From Halobacillus litoralis (GTDB lineage Bacteria > Bacillota > Bacilli > Bacillales > Halobacillaceae), in the NCBI RefSeq assembly GCF_020171725.1, contig NZ_JAIVAJ010000001.1:558001-622000 (forward strand): DNA of 64,000 nucleotides, written 5' to 3'. Below are positions 35,289 to 44,061 of the stretch, one piece after another. The notes beneath the pieces are model-generated. The model had not been told where the DNA came from, ran no database searches, and saw nothing but the letters and a program-made list of their open reading frames with translations. The position numbers were made by a program, and so were the translations under genes. The stretch's first letter is position 1, and each line of letters begins with the position of its first letter.

Positions 35289-35378
35289 AACAAACCCTCA
35301 CTTTCATTCAGTGATCTCTTTAGGTTACAGTATGACCAAAGCTGGCTTTTTTATTCTTTGCATCCATTATTTACTACA

Positions 35379-35579
35379 CTATTCTTTCATAAGAATAAGT
35401 GCTAATGTGATCAGCATGACACCAAACGGAAACAAATAGCACTCAACCCTTGTCCTCAATAGAAAAATGAATTCCAACCAACTGAGTCCTGCTGGGACGA
35501 GGTTGAGATACGTGATCGTCACCGTACCTCCCGCTACAGCAAAACCAAAACCCATTAAAAAAATCAACCAATACCACAT
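35379..35579 (-). CDS. Hypothetical 66-aa membrane protein
   Basis: Started at ATG 35577-35579, which has GGAGG eight bases upstream; the ATG two codons earlier abuts the Shine-Dalgarno. Two hydrophobic helices (WYWLIFLMGFGFAVAGGTVTITYLNLV and CYLFPFGVMLITLALILMKE) flank a short charged loop. I do not recognise the family. It precedes yjbA on the same strand with 90 bases between. Confidence 0.6.
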   Translation of the reverse strand: MWYWLIFLMGFGFAVAGGTVTITYLNLVPAGLSWLEFIFLLRTRVECYLFPFGVMLITLALILMKE

Positions 35580-35730
35580 GCCCATCCCCTCCGGCCTGTC
35601 CTCCTTTTTCTATCTTATGACCTGATCTTTCCTATCATGCGTACGGAAACACCTTCTTGCCCCCTTTACTAAAATGGATAGAAAAGGTACATTTATTAAC
35701 AGGTATGCTATCTATGAAAGGATGATCCCG

Positions 35731-36747
35731 TTGTCTAAATCTCGTTCGCTGCGCAACAAGCGTAGGCGCAGACGAAAAAGAAAAGTAAGAATCGCATTTT
35801 TCATGTGCTTTCTTATTGTGGTTTTTGGTTACAGCAGCTATGAGTACTTAGCTGGAAAGAACCAAGCTAGTAGTAAATCGCCTGGTGTGGCTCAGGCAGA
35901 AGAAGCCCCATCAATCGAAGAGGAAAAAGAACAATATAAAGAAGACTTCCAAGGCGTTGATAACTTGGATGACAAAATCAATGTGCTTCTACTCGGGTCG
36001 GACCAACGTGGAGATGAGCGTGCTCGCACCGATACTATCATGATCGCTCAATATGACCCGAATAACCAGAAAGTAAAGCTTGCTTCTATCATGAGAGATA
36101 CTTATACCGACATACCGGGATATGGTTATAACAAAATTAATGCCGCCTTCTATTTCGGCGGACCTGAGCTTCTTAGGCAGACGATCTCAGAGAATTTCGG
36201 AGTGGAAATCGAATATTATTCGATTGTAGATTTTGAAGGCTTTACAGCAACAGTGGATACGATTGCTCCTAAGGGAATTGAAGTCGATGTCGAGAAAGAT
36301 ATGAACTACCAGGATGGCGCTGGAACCATTGACATCGACTTGGATGAAGGAGCTCAAATGCTGGATGGTGAAGAATTGCTAGGCTATGCCAGGTTCAGGC
36401 ATGATGCTGAGGGAGACTTCGGACGTGTAGAGAGACAACAGAAAGTCATTAAGCTTATGAAAGACGAGCTTCTCTCTTTCAATGGCGTTCTCAAGGCACC
36501 ACGCTTAGTCGGAACGGTTCAACCTTATCTTGATACCAATCTTGGTACAGGCAAAGTTCTTCAGATCGGGAAAGACCTCATTCTGAACCCTGTCGAAACA
36601 ATCGACACGATGAGAATACCTACATCGGATAATGTTTGGAACGAAAGAAAAGACTACCCGATCGGGCTCGTTCTGAATCATGACGAATCCAAAACGAAGG
36701 AAGAATTACAAGCCTTTTTTGAAGACGAAAAAGAAGATGAAGAATAA
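35731..36747 (+). CDS. LytR-CpsA-Psr (LCP) family cell-wall ligase
   Basis: 338 aa from TTG 35731, nine bases after AAAGGATG; ATG 35722 is too close to that site. A very basic cytosolic N-terminus (SLRNKRRRRRKRKVR), one membrane helix and an extracellular LCP domain follow: LLLGSDQRGDERARTDTIMI, SIMRDTYTDIPGYGYNKINAAFYFGG and LLGYARFRHDAEGDFGRVERQQ with the key Arg/Asp residues. LCP proteins attach teichoic acids or other polymers to peptidoglycan from undecaprenyl pyrophosphate carriers. Subgroup (TagT/TagU/TagV or other) is not resolved. Confidence 0.9.
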   Translation: MSKSRSLRNKRRRRRKRKVRIAFFMCFLIVVFGYSSYEYLAGKNQASSKSPGVAQAEEAPSIEEEKEQYKEDFQGVDNLDDKINVLLLGSDQRGDERARTDTIMIAQYDPNNQKVKLASIMRDTYTDIPGYGYNKINAAFYFGGPELLRQTISENFGVEIEYYSIVDFEGFTATVDTIAPKGIEVDVEKDMNYQDGAGTIDIDLDEGAQMLDGEELLGYARFRHDAEGDFGRVERQQKVIKLMKDELLSFNGVLKAPRLVGTVQPYLDTNLGTGKVLQIGKDLILNPVETIDTMRIPTSDNVWNERKDYPIGLVLNHDESKTKEELQAFFEDEKEDEE

Positions 36748-36752
36748 ACGTT

Positions 36753-36784
36753 TACCCGCTGACGACCTCAGCGGGTTTCTTAAT
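36753..36784 (+). terminator. Terminator of the LCP gene
   Basis: CCCGCTGA / TCAGCGGG with loop CGACC and a T-rich tail. Confidence 0.85.
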
Positions 36785-36787
36785 TAA

Positions 36788-36836
36788 CCATGAAAAAAGA
36801 ACGAGCTCGTTCATAACGAAAGAGCTCGTTCTTTTC
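36788..36836 (-). terminator. Terminator of fabH-fabF
   Basis: AAAAGAACGAGCTC / GAGCTCGTTCTTTT with a 13-nt loop, directly after fabF on the minus strand. Confidence 0.88.
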
Positions 36837-36839
36837 TAC

Positions 36840-38081
36840 TTATTGTTCATATTTTTGGAAGATCAAAGTGGCGTTATGACCGCCGAAGCCTAATGAGTTA
36901 CTCATGACTGTATTTACTTCCTGCTTGCGTGCTTCATTCGGTACATAGTCAAGGTCACACTCTGGATCAGGTGTTTCATAATTAATCGTCGGAGGTAGAA
37001 TCCCTTCATTGATCGCTTTCAATGAAATGACTGCTTCCACTGCACCAGCTGCACCCAGTAGGTGTCCCGTCATGGATTTAGTTGAAGAGATTGCCAGTTT
37101 GGAGGCATGATCTTCAAATACAGACTTAGCTGCATGCGTTTCGAACTTATCGTTAAGCTCTGTAGATGTACCGTGTGCATTCAAGTAATCCACGGCAGAA
37201 GGTTCAATCCCTGCATCTTCAAGAGCTTGTCTCATCGCACGCTGCGCTCCGTCTCCTTCCGGGGCAGGAGATGTGATATGATACGCATCGCCTGTTGAAC
37301 CATATCCTGTCAGTTCCCCATAAATCTTAGCCCCTCGCTTCTTAGCCGATTCAAGCGTCTCAAGAATAAGGATTCCAGCACCCTCTCCCATGACAAAGCC
37401 GTCACGGTTCTTATCAAACGGACGACTCGCTGTGTTCGGGTCCTCATTCAAGGAAAGAGCACGAGCAGAAGCGAAGCCGGCAAAGGACATCTTGTTCATA
37501 GGCGCTTCTGTTCCACCTGTGATCATAATGTCAGCGTCTCCTCGCTGGATGACTTTGAAAGCATCACCGATCGAGTTCGCTCCTGATGCACACGCCGTAA
37601 CCGTACAAGAGTTGATTCCCTTCGCACCCAGAGCAATCGACACCTGTCCCGCTGCCATGTCCGGAATCATCATCGGAATGAAGAAAGGACTGACGCGGCG
37701 GTACCCTTTTTGCTGGAACGTTTCGAATTGGCTTTCGTACGTTCCCATTCCGCCGATACCTGAACCGATCCATACGCCGGTTCTTGCCGCATTCTCTTCA
37801 TTAATTTCAAGACCAGCATCCTCTACAGCCATGTGTGAGGCAACCATTGCATATTGGACAAACGGGTCCATACGTCTTACTTCTTTACGATCAATATATT
37901 TTGATGGGTCGAAGTCTTTCAGCTCAGCTGCTACGCTGACAGGATAATCATCTTTGTTGACCTTCGTGATTTCTCCAACACCAGACTTTCCACCTTTAAT
38001 GCTTTCCCACATTTCCTCAACCGAATTACCAACAGGGGTTACAGCACCCATGCCCGTAATGACTACTCGGCGTTTATCCAT
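36840..38081 (-). CDS. fabF: Beta-ketoacyl-ACP synthase II (FabF)
   Basis: 413 aa, the size of B. subtilis FabF. It condenses malonyl-ACP with acyl-ACP in elongation. The Cys-His-His active site is seen in [27 protein letters not shown] and [20 protein letters not shown] precedes the ATG, 16 bases after fabH. It is under the FapR-type fabH promoter. Confidence 0.96.
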   Translation of the reverse strand: MDKRRVVITGMGAVTPVGNSVEEMWESIKGGKSGVGEITKVNKDDYPVSVAAELKDFDPSKYIDRKEVRRMDPFVQYAMVASHMAVEDAGLEINEENAARTGVWIGSGIGGMGTYESQFETFQQKGYRRVSPFFIPMMIPDMAAGQVSIALGAKGINSCTVTACASGANSIGDAFKVIQRGDADIMITGGTEAPMNKMSFAGFASARALSLNEDPNTASRPFDKNRDGFVMGEGAGILILETLESAKKRGAKIYGELTGYGSTGDAYHITSPAPEGDGAQRAMRQALEDAGIEPSAVDYLNAHGTSTELNDKFETHAAKSVFEDHASKLAISSTKSMTGHLLGAAGAVEAVISLKAINEGILPPTINYETPDPECDLDYVPNEARKQEVNTVMSNSLGFGGHNATLIFQKYEQ

Positions 38082-38097
38082 AAATCATTCCTCCTTA

Positions 38098-39036
38098 TTA
38101 CTTTCCCCATCGGAGGGCAACGGCTCCCCAAGTAAGTCCGCCACCAAATCCAACGAGTACGACTAAGTCATTTTCTTTTATTTTACCTGCCTTTACGTCT
38201 TCAGACAATGCAATCGGGATTGATGCAGATGACGTATTTCCATAACGCTTCACTTGTGTAGACATTTTCTCTTCTGGAATACCCAGACGCTGTCTGGCCG
38301 CTTCCATGATTCGAATGTTGGCTTGGTGAGGCACAAGGTAATCGACATCCTGCTCACTCAACCCGATTTTCTTCACGACGTTCACGGAAGATTCAGGCAT
38401 CTGCCTTACAGCAAACTTGAAGACTTCCCGTCCATTCATGAAGAGTGTATCGTTAGGGTTCTGATATAGGTTCGGTCCACCGCTTCCGTCTGCACCCAGT
38501 TCTGATGACAGGATACCTTTTCCTTCACTTACTGGTCCGATGACGGCCGCTCCGGCTCCATCTCCGAACAACACGCACGTATTGCGGTCGTTCCAGTCTG
38601 TGATTTTAGACAGCTTTTCTACACCTACGACAAGTATGTTCTTGTAGGACTCATTCTGGATATACTGCTGAGCTGTAATCACGCCATACATGAAACCAGC
38701 ACAAGCTGCACTAAGGTCCATCGCTGCTACTTTGCGTGCTCCGAGACGATGCTGAAGCATCGTTGCTACAGATGGGAACGGTTTATCTGGTGTGACAGTC
38801 GCTACTAAGATCATATCAATCTCATCCGCTGTCATATCCGCATCATTCAGAGCATTTACCGCTGCTTCATATGCCATGTCAGACGTATCCATATCATCTG
38901 ACGCGATTTTCCGCTCTTCGATTCCCGTTCTCGTCCGAATCCACTCGTCACTCGTGTCGACCATTCTCTCTAAATCGTGGTTTGTCAGCACTTTTTCGGG
39001 AGCATAGTGACCTATGCCTAAGAATCCTGCGTTCAT
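38098..39036 (-). CDS. fabH: Beta-ketoacyl-ACP synthase III (FabH)
   Basis: 312 aa. It initiates fatty-acid synthesis from acyl-CoA and malonyl-ACP. The catalytic Cys lies in [13 protein letters not shown], His in [16 protein letters not shown], and Asn in [10 protein letters not shown]. In Bacillaceae the enzyme favours branched acyl-CoA primers. It heads fabH-fabF, the counterpart of B. subtilis fabHA-fabF (yjaX-yjaY). Expression is expected to be controlled by FapR through the operator upstream. Confidence 0.96.
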   Translation of the reverse strand: MNAGFLGIGHYAPEKVLTNHDLERMVDTSDEWIRTRTGIEERKIASDDMDTSDMAYEAAVNALNDADMTADEIDMILVATVTPDKPFPSVATMLQHRLGARKVAAMDLSAACAGFMYGVITAQQYIQNESYKNILVVGVEKLSKITDWNDRNTCVLFGDGAGAAVIGPVSEGKGILSSELGADGSGGPNLYQNPNDTLFMNGREVFKFAVRQMPESSVNVVKKIGLSEQDVDYLVPHQANIRIMEAARQRLGIPEEKMSTQVKRYGNTSSASIPIALSEDVKAGKIKENDLVVLVGFGGGLTWGAVALRWGK

Positions 39037-39078
39037 ATATTCATCCCCTTAAGGTAAGATCTTAATCTTATATCAATT

Positions 39079-39124
39079 CTTATGACTTGGTACTAATTTT
39101 AATTCATATCTTTTTTTTCTGCAA
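39079..39124 (-). promoter_or_regulatory. fabH promoter with FapR operator
   Basis: Minus strand: -35 TTGCAG (39119-39124), 17-bp spacer, -10 TAAAAT (39096-39101). ATTAGTACCAAGTCATAAG (39079-39097) overlaps the -10 end and start site and carries the FapR half-site TTAGTACC and a weaker second arm. The layout is the same as at fabI. Confidence 0.8.
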
Positions 39125-39195
39125 GTCAGGCGGGCTCCCATGCCCACAAAAAGGCTTGAATTACTTCATAGAGTACTATTGAGGAGGTGTTGAAG

Positions 39196-39417
39196 ATGGC
39201 GGATAAAAAGATGTCACCCTTCGATCAGTTTTGGAACCGGCGACCTGCACAGGAAGATGGTTCACAAAAAGAAGAAAAGAAAGAGGAAGCAACGGATTCA
39301 GAAGATACAAGTGGTTCTCCCTCCCTCTCATGGCCGGATTTAATGCAGGAAATGTCGAAAACATGGAAATCAGTATCCCCGATTGTAAAGCCGATGATTG
39401 ATAAGTTTAAGAAATGA
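39196..39417 (+). CDS. Hypothetical 73-aa protein
   Basis: ATG 39196 has GAGGAGG nine bases upstream. It has a basic N-terminus, FDQFWNRRP, then a Lys/Glu-rich disordered stretch and an amphipathic C-terminus (LMQEMSKTWKSVSPIVKPMIDKFKK). It occupies roughly the place of comZ/yjzB between med and fabH in B. subtilis, but I see no resemblance to ComZ and it is on the opposite strand to med. Not recognised. Confidence 0.6.
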   Translation: MADKKMSPFDQFWNRRPAQEDGSQKEEKKEEATDSEDTSGSPSLSWPDLMQEMSKTWKSVSPIVKPMIDKFKK

Positions 39418-39428
39418 ATAGCTAGAAA

Positions 39429-39468
39429 CAGAACCGGGACTGCTTTTGGCTCACGTGTCCCCGTTCTG
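39429..39468 (+). terminator. Hairpin after the 73-aa gene
   Basis: CAGAACCGGGAC pairs with GTCCCCGTTCTG (one mismatch). There is no T run, so this is a weak terminator or an mRNA 3' stabiliser. Confidence 0.5.
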
Positions 39469-39484
39469 TGCACCCAGAAATTAA

Positions 39485-39517
39485 AATAACTCTGAAGCCA
39501 TTGGCTTCAGAGTTATT
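39485..39517 (-). terminator. Terminator overlapping the med stop codon
   Basis: Sixteen-bp perfect arms beginning AATAACTCTGAAGCCA around a single central base; a T/A-rich tail follows on the minus strand. The med stop lies inside the stem. Confidence 0.75.
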
Positions 39518-40466
39518 GTTCGTTCGGTAATTGACCCGATTCTATATATTGTTCTACAGAACGCTCCATTTCCTTCACAAATGCTTCCGGTACCTCTGGA
39601 CTGTATCCGCCCATGGAAATCGCTCCGTCTTTAAAGTCGAAATAAATAGGTTCATCCCCTAATTCATCGTTCATCAACCGCTCCATGGCTAGTTTATAAA
39701 CAACGTCTACGTGTTGAACAGTACTTGTCAGGACGGTGTTCTCAGCCACGGATGAATGATCGGATAGATAGCCGATCACATGATTTTGATCCTCTTGAAT
39801 GGTATGAATCAGCGGAACGTTGAATAAATCACCCGTTGGATAATAAACATCCGTACCCTCTGTCTTCATCTTCTTATAGATCTCCTGTGCTTCTTCTACT
39901 CCGGCCCAGTCATTGGTGAAAGAGATTTGCACTTCAGCCTCAGGATTCTGGTACATAACCCCTTCGTAAAACCCCTCTACTTCAGGCTGCCATTCGTAGA
40001 CGGCGATTAGGCCGATCTTGTTCGTTTCTGTCATTTCTCCAGCCACCATGCCACCGAAAAAGCCCATAGCATGTGCGCTGAAATTAAGACTTGTTACGTT
40101 GTCAGCTGTAAACTGTCCGTTGAAATAGATGAATTCGACATCCGGATAGTTTGTATGCAGCTGCCTGAAATGCTTACCATATAAATTACTGTGACCGATG
40201 ATGACATTGACACCCTTGTTCACGAGCTCTTCAACAGCCTCAGCCGATTGTCGATAAGTTTGAATACCTTCTTTATAAAAAGTGTCTACTCCGAATTCTT
40301 CTTGAATGGCCTGCATACCCTTATATCCTTTTTGTCCCCATGCTTGATCGCTGATCGTGCTTTCGACAAGCATGCCGACTTTCAGATCTTTACCGCTACT
40401 GGATAATGGACTGCAAGCGGGTAGTACGAGAAATACAGACAAAAGGACTAGTGTTAGTTTTTTCAC
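39513..40466 (-). CDS. med: Med, BMP-family lipoprotein, positive regulator of comK
   Basis: 317 aa from GTG 40466 (AGGAG eight bases upstream), the same length as B. subtilis Med. The signal peptide VKKLTLVLLSVFLVLPAC ends in a lipobox. The periplasmic-binding fold of the PBP1_BMP/Med type follows: KVGMLVESTISDQAWGQKGYKGMQ, VNVIIGHSNLYG and SLNFSAHAMGFFGGMVAGEM. Med promotes comK expression in B. subtilis; the ligand is unknown. coiA and mecA are in the same window. Confidence 0.88.
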   Translation of the reverse strand: MKKLTLVLLSVFLVLPACSPLSSSGKDLKVGMLVESTISDQAWGQKGYKGMQAIQEEFGVDTFYKEGIQTYRQSAEAVEELVNKGVNVIIGHSNLYGKHFRQLHTNYPDVEFIYFNGQFTADNVTSLNFSAHAMGFFGGMVAGEMTETNKIGLIAVYEWQPEVEGFYEGVMYQNPEAEVQISFTNDWAGVEEAQEIYKKMKTEGTDVYYPTGDLFNVPLIHTIQEDQNHVIGYLSDHSSVAENTVLTSTVQHVDVVYKLAMERLMNDELGDEPIYFDFKDGAISMGGYSPEVPEAFVKEMERSVEQYIESGQLPNEQ

Positions 40467-40547
40467 AATCAGCACTCCTAAGAAAAACCTCTCTAATATC
40501 CTCTTTTATTCTACATGTTTTTCTTAGGAAAAGTAAACGTCTTTTGG

Positions 40548-41081
40548 TCAGATTCCCTTGAAATCAAACGAATTTTCTGACTGTATCGTCTTCCATACTT
40601 CGTGAACATTTCTCCTCAGCTGCCCCTCATTCTCCATATCGAGAGCAGGTGGCAGATGCTTGCTGACAACCTGTGGAAAAGCTTTTTTCACGTAATCACC
40701 GATATAGACGGCTTCCCTTTCTCTCACCCACTCGTACAATTCGTCTTCATTAGAAATCTCGTGATCCGGTAGATCCATCCATTCTCCGTACACAATAGGT
40801 AGGGTCAAATGGGCTAGAAGAGCTCCACTTTGTTCAATGAATAACTCATTCTGTTCGTACACAATCGAAATTTCGTCATCCTCTATATGGATGTGCTGTT
40901 CTTTATCCTCTTGATTATAAAAGTGTTGAAAATTACTGTTTCTGCCGACAAACATATACAATTGTTCGGAGCGCTCAGACGTTAATGAGTCTATTCCAAT
41001 GACACTCACGCCTTCTTGAAGAAGGTTTGCTGTTAAATGATATCCGATCCAATGAAAACTAGGGTTCACGGTAATGATCAT
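40548..41081 (-). CDS. Epimerase-derived protein, YjaV-like position
   Basis: 177 aa. The N-terminus MIITVNPSFHWIGYHLTANLLQEGVSVIGIDSL aligns by eye with the first strand-helix-strand of extended-SDR epimerases (usually VTGGxGFIGxHL...GxxVxGxDxL), but the G-x-x-G-x-x-G cofactor loop is lost and the protein stops at about half length. It is probably a remnant with a new role rather than an enzyme. It corresponds in place to yjaU/yjaV between yjzD and med in B. subtilis; I am not certain of orthology. Confidence 0.6.
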   Translation of the reverse strand: MIITVNPSFHWIGYHLTANLLQEGVSVIGIDSLTSERSEQLYMFVGRNSNFQHFYNQEDKEQHIHIEDDEISIVYEQNELFIEQSGALLAHLTLPIVYGEWMDLPDHEISNEDELYEWVREREAVYIGDYVKKAFPQVVSKHLPPALDMENEGQLRRNVHEVWKTIQSENSFDFKGI

Positions 41082-41219
41082 TTTTCTTCCCCCTTCACGT
41101 TCTAGTATAGTTTATTCGCTGAAAAGGAGATTGATGAATCCTGAAGCGATTTCATATTTCTTTTTATCCACCGTTCTGGTAATATGGAAACAGAACGTGC
41201 AAAAATGAGGTGAGTAACG

Positions 41220-41393
41220 ATGCGCTATATTTGGACAATCATTTGGGCCTTTTTGTTGAGCTTCATGGCGGCCTACGTCATCAGTAACATGGCTGGAGGA
41301 AGCTTCGCGTTTTCACAAGTGATCGTGACAACGATTCTGTTTACTCTTGCTGCCATTATTCTTGGTGAAGGCGTTATTTCAGAAGAAGCCTGA
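41220..41393 (+). CDS. yjzD: YjzD, DUF2929 small membrane protein
   Basis: 57 aa, not a shadow: GAGGTGAG precedes the ATG and a terminator follows. It starts MRYIWTIIWAFLLSFMAAYVISNMAG, and a second helix FSQVIVTTILFTLAAIILGEGV is followed by an acidic end (ISEEA). This two-helix layout is that of DUF2929/YjzD. Function is unknown. Its place beside yja genes matches B. subtilis. Confidence 0.82.
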   Translation: MRYIWTIIWAFLLSFMAAYVISNMAGGSFAFSQVIVTTILFTLAAIILGEGVISEEA

Positions 41394-41405
41394 CAAAAGG
41401 ACGAC

Positions 41406-41440
41406 AAACGTTGCTATCGTGGATGGCAGCGTTTTTTTCT
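41406..41440 (+). terminator. Terminator of yjzD
   Basis: AAACGTTGCTATC / GATGGCAGCGTTT with two wobbles, then T7. Confidence 0.85.
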
Positions 41441-41539
41441 TGTTGTACATAATGAATAACTTGTCTGATTGCACATAAAAATCAACTAGCGGTATAGTAG
41501 AGAAATGGAAATGTGTAGGATCAAGGGGGAGCATAATTT

Positions 41540-42349
41540 ATGCAGGAGTTTATTGAATTACTCAAATACTTATTTTTAGGAATATTCCAAGGGTTTACCG
41601 AGCCTATCCCGGTTTCTTCAAGTGGACACCTCGTCATCGTTCAACAGTTGTTGGACTTTGAATTAGAAGGGTTGAACTTTGAAATCCTTGTAAACTTCGG
41701 TTCGCTGGTCGCTGTGTTGATGATTTATTGGAATGACCTGATGCGGCTTGCTAAGAACGGAATCAGCTATATTTTCACAAAAGATGACGCTCAGAAAGAT
41801 GACTTTGATTTTATTTTATACCTGTTCATTGGTACTGTTCCTGCGGGTGTACTCGGAATTTTACTTGGGGACATCATTGAAAATGAACTAAGTGGTGTAC
41901 AAACAGTAGGAATTACGTTAATCATTACGGGTGTCGCATTATGGATCATCCGTAATATTAGAGGAAGTAAAAATGATGGTCAATTGACGTGGAAGGATGC
42001 CCTGATCGTCGGACTGGCTCAGGCTGTCGCTCTCATCCCGGGAATCAGCCGCTCTGGTGCGACGATTGTCGCCGCGATGCTTCTTGGCATGAAACAGGAA
42101 ACAGCACTCCGGTTCTCGTTCCTGTTGTTCATTCCTGTCAGCCTGGGGACGATGCTGTTATCGATCGATGAACTGCTAAACGATAATTTGGCAGAGCAGT
42201 GGGTTGGGTACGCGATTGCCTTTATCGCTTCTATTCTCGCTTCCTACGTATCGTTGAAATGGTTTATGAATATTATGGCGCGTGGAAACTTGAAGTACTT
42301 CGCGTTCTACTGTTTCATCGTCGGGGGACTAGTCATTCTGTTCCTTTAA
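41540..42349 (+). CDS. uppP: Undecaprenyl-diphosphatase UppP (BacA type)
   Basis: 269 aa, about eight membrane helices. The active-site regions are [17 protein letters not shown] near the N-terminus (usually TE-x-LPVSSSGH) and [19 protein letters not shown]. It dephosphorylates undecaprenyl pyrophosphate to recycle the carrier for peptidoglycan and teichoic acid, and confers bacitracin tolerance. GGGGGAG lies before the ATG. A bidirectional terminator follows. Confidence 0.95.
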   Translation: MQEFIELLKYLFLGIFQGFTEPIPVSSSGHLVIVQQLLDFELEGLNFEILVNFGSLVAVLMIYWNDLMRLAKNGISYIFTKDDAQKDDFDFILYLFIGTVPAGVLGILLGDIIENELSGVQTVGITLIITGVALWIIRNIRGSKNDGQLTWKDALIVGLAQAVALIPGISRSGATIVAAMLLGMKQETALRFSFLLFIPVSLGTMLLSIDELLNDNLAEQWVGYAIAFIASILASYVSLKWFMNIMARGNLKYFAFYCFIVGGLVILFL

Positions 42350-42358
42350 ATCATAAGA

Positions 42359-42395
42359 AAAAAAGTCAGCCGCATTGTGCGGCTGACTTTTTTTG
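42359..42395. terminator. Bidirectional terminator between uppP and moaD
   Basis: AAAAAGTCAGCCGCA / TGCGGCTGACTTTTT with loop TTG. Confidence 0.9.
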
Positions 42396-42406
42396 TGACG
42401 TATGTT

Positions 42407-42640
42407 TCACCCGCCACTTACAGGTGGAATGAACGCGATAACGTCATGGTCCTGGATTTGATAGTCGTTGACAGCAAACTCCTCATTGACGGCGACCATC
42501 GCTTCCTTCACCTTATGTAGCTGATACGTATCCCCGATATACCCTTTCAATTCTTCAATGGTCTGCCCCTCTGCCTGCAGCTCCAATTGTTCCGCGCCCA
42601 TCTGCTCCTGCAGTTCTGCAAAAAATAATAATCGGTTCAC
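42407..42640 (-). CDS. moaD: Molybdopterin synthase sulfur carrier subunit MoaD
   Basis: 77 aa with a ubiquitin-like fold ending in the required C-terminal Gly-Gly (VIAFIPPVSGG), which carries the thiocarboxylate. It works with MoaE, whose gene overlaps its start by four bases. Last gene of mobB-moaE-moaD. The other molybdopterin genes (moaA, moaC, moeA, moeB) are not in the window. Confidence 0.94.
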   Translation of the reverse strand: MNRLLFFAELQEQMGAEQLELQAEGQTIEELKGYIGDTYQLHKVKEAMVAVNEEFAVNDYQIQDHDVIAFIPPVSGG

Positions 42641-43092
42641 TGGACTTCCTCCTTACTTGGCACACCAGGGTGTTTTTCCTTTTGATCACCGATCCACTTT
42701 TCTCCGTCATGCCAGTGTTCTTTTTTCCAAATCGGTACGATCTCTTTCATCCGCTCGATGGCATAGCGGCTCGCTTCGTAAGAATCTGCTCTGTGTGGTG
42801 TAGACACGGCTATGACAACAGCAATGTCTGATATCTCTAGCCTCCCCGTCCGGTGGGCAATGGCTGTTCGGGCATCCGGCCATTGCTGTTCGATTTCATG
42901 ACCGATTTCTTCCATCTTCTTTACAGCCATGCTTTCATATGCTTGATATTCCAGAAACAGCGTCTGCTTACCTTCTGTAAACTCCCTGACCGTGCCGATA
43001 AACGTGTTGATCGCTCCAGCCTCAGGACGTATGACAAGATCGATGACGTCCCGTGGGTTTAATGGATTTTCTGTTATCCAGTAGTCGCTCAT
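42637..43092 (-). CDS. moaE: Molybdopterin synthase catalytic subunit MoaE
   Basis: 151 aa. Motifs: GAINTFIGTVRE, LFLEYQAYESMAVKKMEEI, AIAHRTGRLEISDIAVVIAVSTPHR and VPIWKKEHWHDG with the catalytic Lys pair. It converts precursor Z to molybdopterin using MoaD thiocarboxylate. It overlaps mobB and moaD by four bases each, so translation is tightly coupled. Confidence 0.95.
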   Translation of the reverse strand: MSDYWITENPLNPRDVIDLVIRPEAGAINTFIGTVREFTEGKQTLFLEYQAYESMAVKKMEEIGHEIEQQWPDARTAIAHRTGRLEISDIAVVIAVSTPHRADSYEASRYAIERMKEIVPIWKKEHWHDGEKWIGDQKEKHPGVPSKEEVQ

Positions 43093-43607
43093 AACGTTCC
43101 CCCTCCTTTTATCAGATCATATAAGATAGGTAACTGCTCCTCCCACTCTCCTATGGTGTACACGGGGAGAGTGAGATTTCCCGTTAAGGAAACATCCCAA
43201 GTGATGACGAAACGAATGTTTTCTTTTTTTAAAAGTTCGAGGTCCTGCTCCTTCTTTACGATGACAGCTTTAGGGTAGTCCTCTTCCTTGTAACCCTCTA
43301 CGACAATCAAGTCCGGTTCGAAAGCTTGATACAGCTCCACTATACGAGGTAAAGAGAAATCCGTACTGTCCAGCTCTAATTGCAATCCCCCGGCGCTTCT
43401 TACACCTGTCAGAAAGGACCCCGATTTCTTCAGCCTGGCACTGTCTGTTTCATCGTGCATCGCCTGCAGTGGTTCCGGATGTCCGTGGTGCTTAATGACA
43501 GCCACACGTTCTCCCTTTCCTGCTCCGTAGGCAATAAGCTTTGATAACAGTGTTGTTTTGCCGCTGTTTTTATATCCTACAATTTGAAAGACAGGTGAGC
43601 CTTTCAT
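43089..43607 (-). CDS. mobB: Molybdopterin-guanine dinucleotide biosynthesis protein MobB
   Basis: 172 aa from ATG 43605-43607; GTG three codons upstream lies too close to the GAGGG. It is a P-loop GTPase: Walker A in VGYKNSGKTTLLSKL, Walker-B-like DLIVVEGYKEEDYPK. It assists nucleotide attachment to the molybdenum cofactor. Head of the mobB-moaE-moaD operon. Confidence 0.92.
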   Translation of the reverse strand: MKGSPVFQIVGYKNSGKTTLLSKLIAYGAGKGERVAVIKHHGHPEPLQAMHDETDSARLKKSGSFLTGVRSAGGLQLELDSTDFSLPRIVELYQAFEPDLIVVEGYKEEDYPKAVIVKKEQDLELLKKENIRFVITWDVSLTGNLTLPVYTIGEWEEQLPILYDLIKGGGTL

Positions 43608-43633
43608 CCTTTCCACTTCCCTCTTTTTATTAT

Positions 43634-43668
43634 GTAAAAACCCCTGCCGCATGGTTCGGCAGGGGTCC
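43634..43668 (-). terminator. Terminator of the yitW-like gene
   Basis: ACCCCTGCCG / CGGCAGGGGT with loop CATGGTT; T5 on the minus strand just before mobB. Confidence 0.88.
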
Positions 43669-43674
43669 TCTCAA

Positions 43675-43989
43675 TCAATCTGGAATGCCAAGAGCGATTT
43701 TCGCATAACGACTCATGCGATCTTTCGTCCATGGTGGATTCCATACAATATTTACTTGAACTTCTTTAACTTCAGGCAAATCTGCAAGACATCGCTTCAC
43801 ATCTTGTTCGATGTGGCCGGCTAACGGGCAGCCCATAGCTGTCAACGTCATCGTTACGATTGTCTTCCCGTCATCTTCTATATCTACACCGTAGACTAAA
43901 CCGAGGTTGACAATATCGATACCAAGCTCGGGGTCAATGACATTTTCAAGGGCGCCCATTGCATTTTCTTCAAGAGCAGTTGTACTCAC
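43675..43989 (-). CDS. yitW: YitW-like Fe-S cluster assembly factor (DUF59/MIP18)
   Basis: 104 aa from GTG 43987-43989 (AAGGGGG seven bases upstream). A DUF59 domain with the conserved VIDPELGIDIVNLGLVYGVDI, the Cys motif TAMGCPLAGHIEQDV, and the WNPPWTKDRMSRYAKIALG tail. Such proteins (SufT/YitW) aid Fe-S cluster maturation. It follows yitV, as in B. subtilis. Confidence 0.88.
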   Translation of the reverse strand: MSTTALEENAMGALENVIDPELGIDIVNLGLVYGVDIEDDGKTIVTMTLTAMGCPLAGHIEQDVKRCLADLPEVKEVQVNIVWNPPWTKDRMSRYAKIALGIPD

Positions 43990-44061
43990 ATTAGTTCCCC
44001 CTTCATAATTCTTCACTTCCTATTATAAACAAAAATGAGCATAGAATAAACTATTGGAGCC

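Noticed and set aside
39196-39417. ComZ, expected next to med
   Set aside because: The encoded 73-aa protein does not resemble ComZ and lies on the opposite strand to med.
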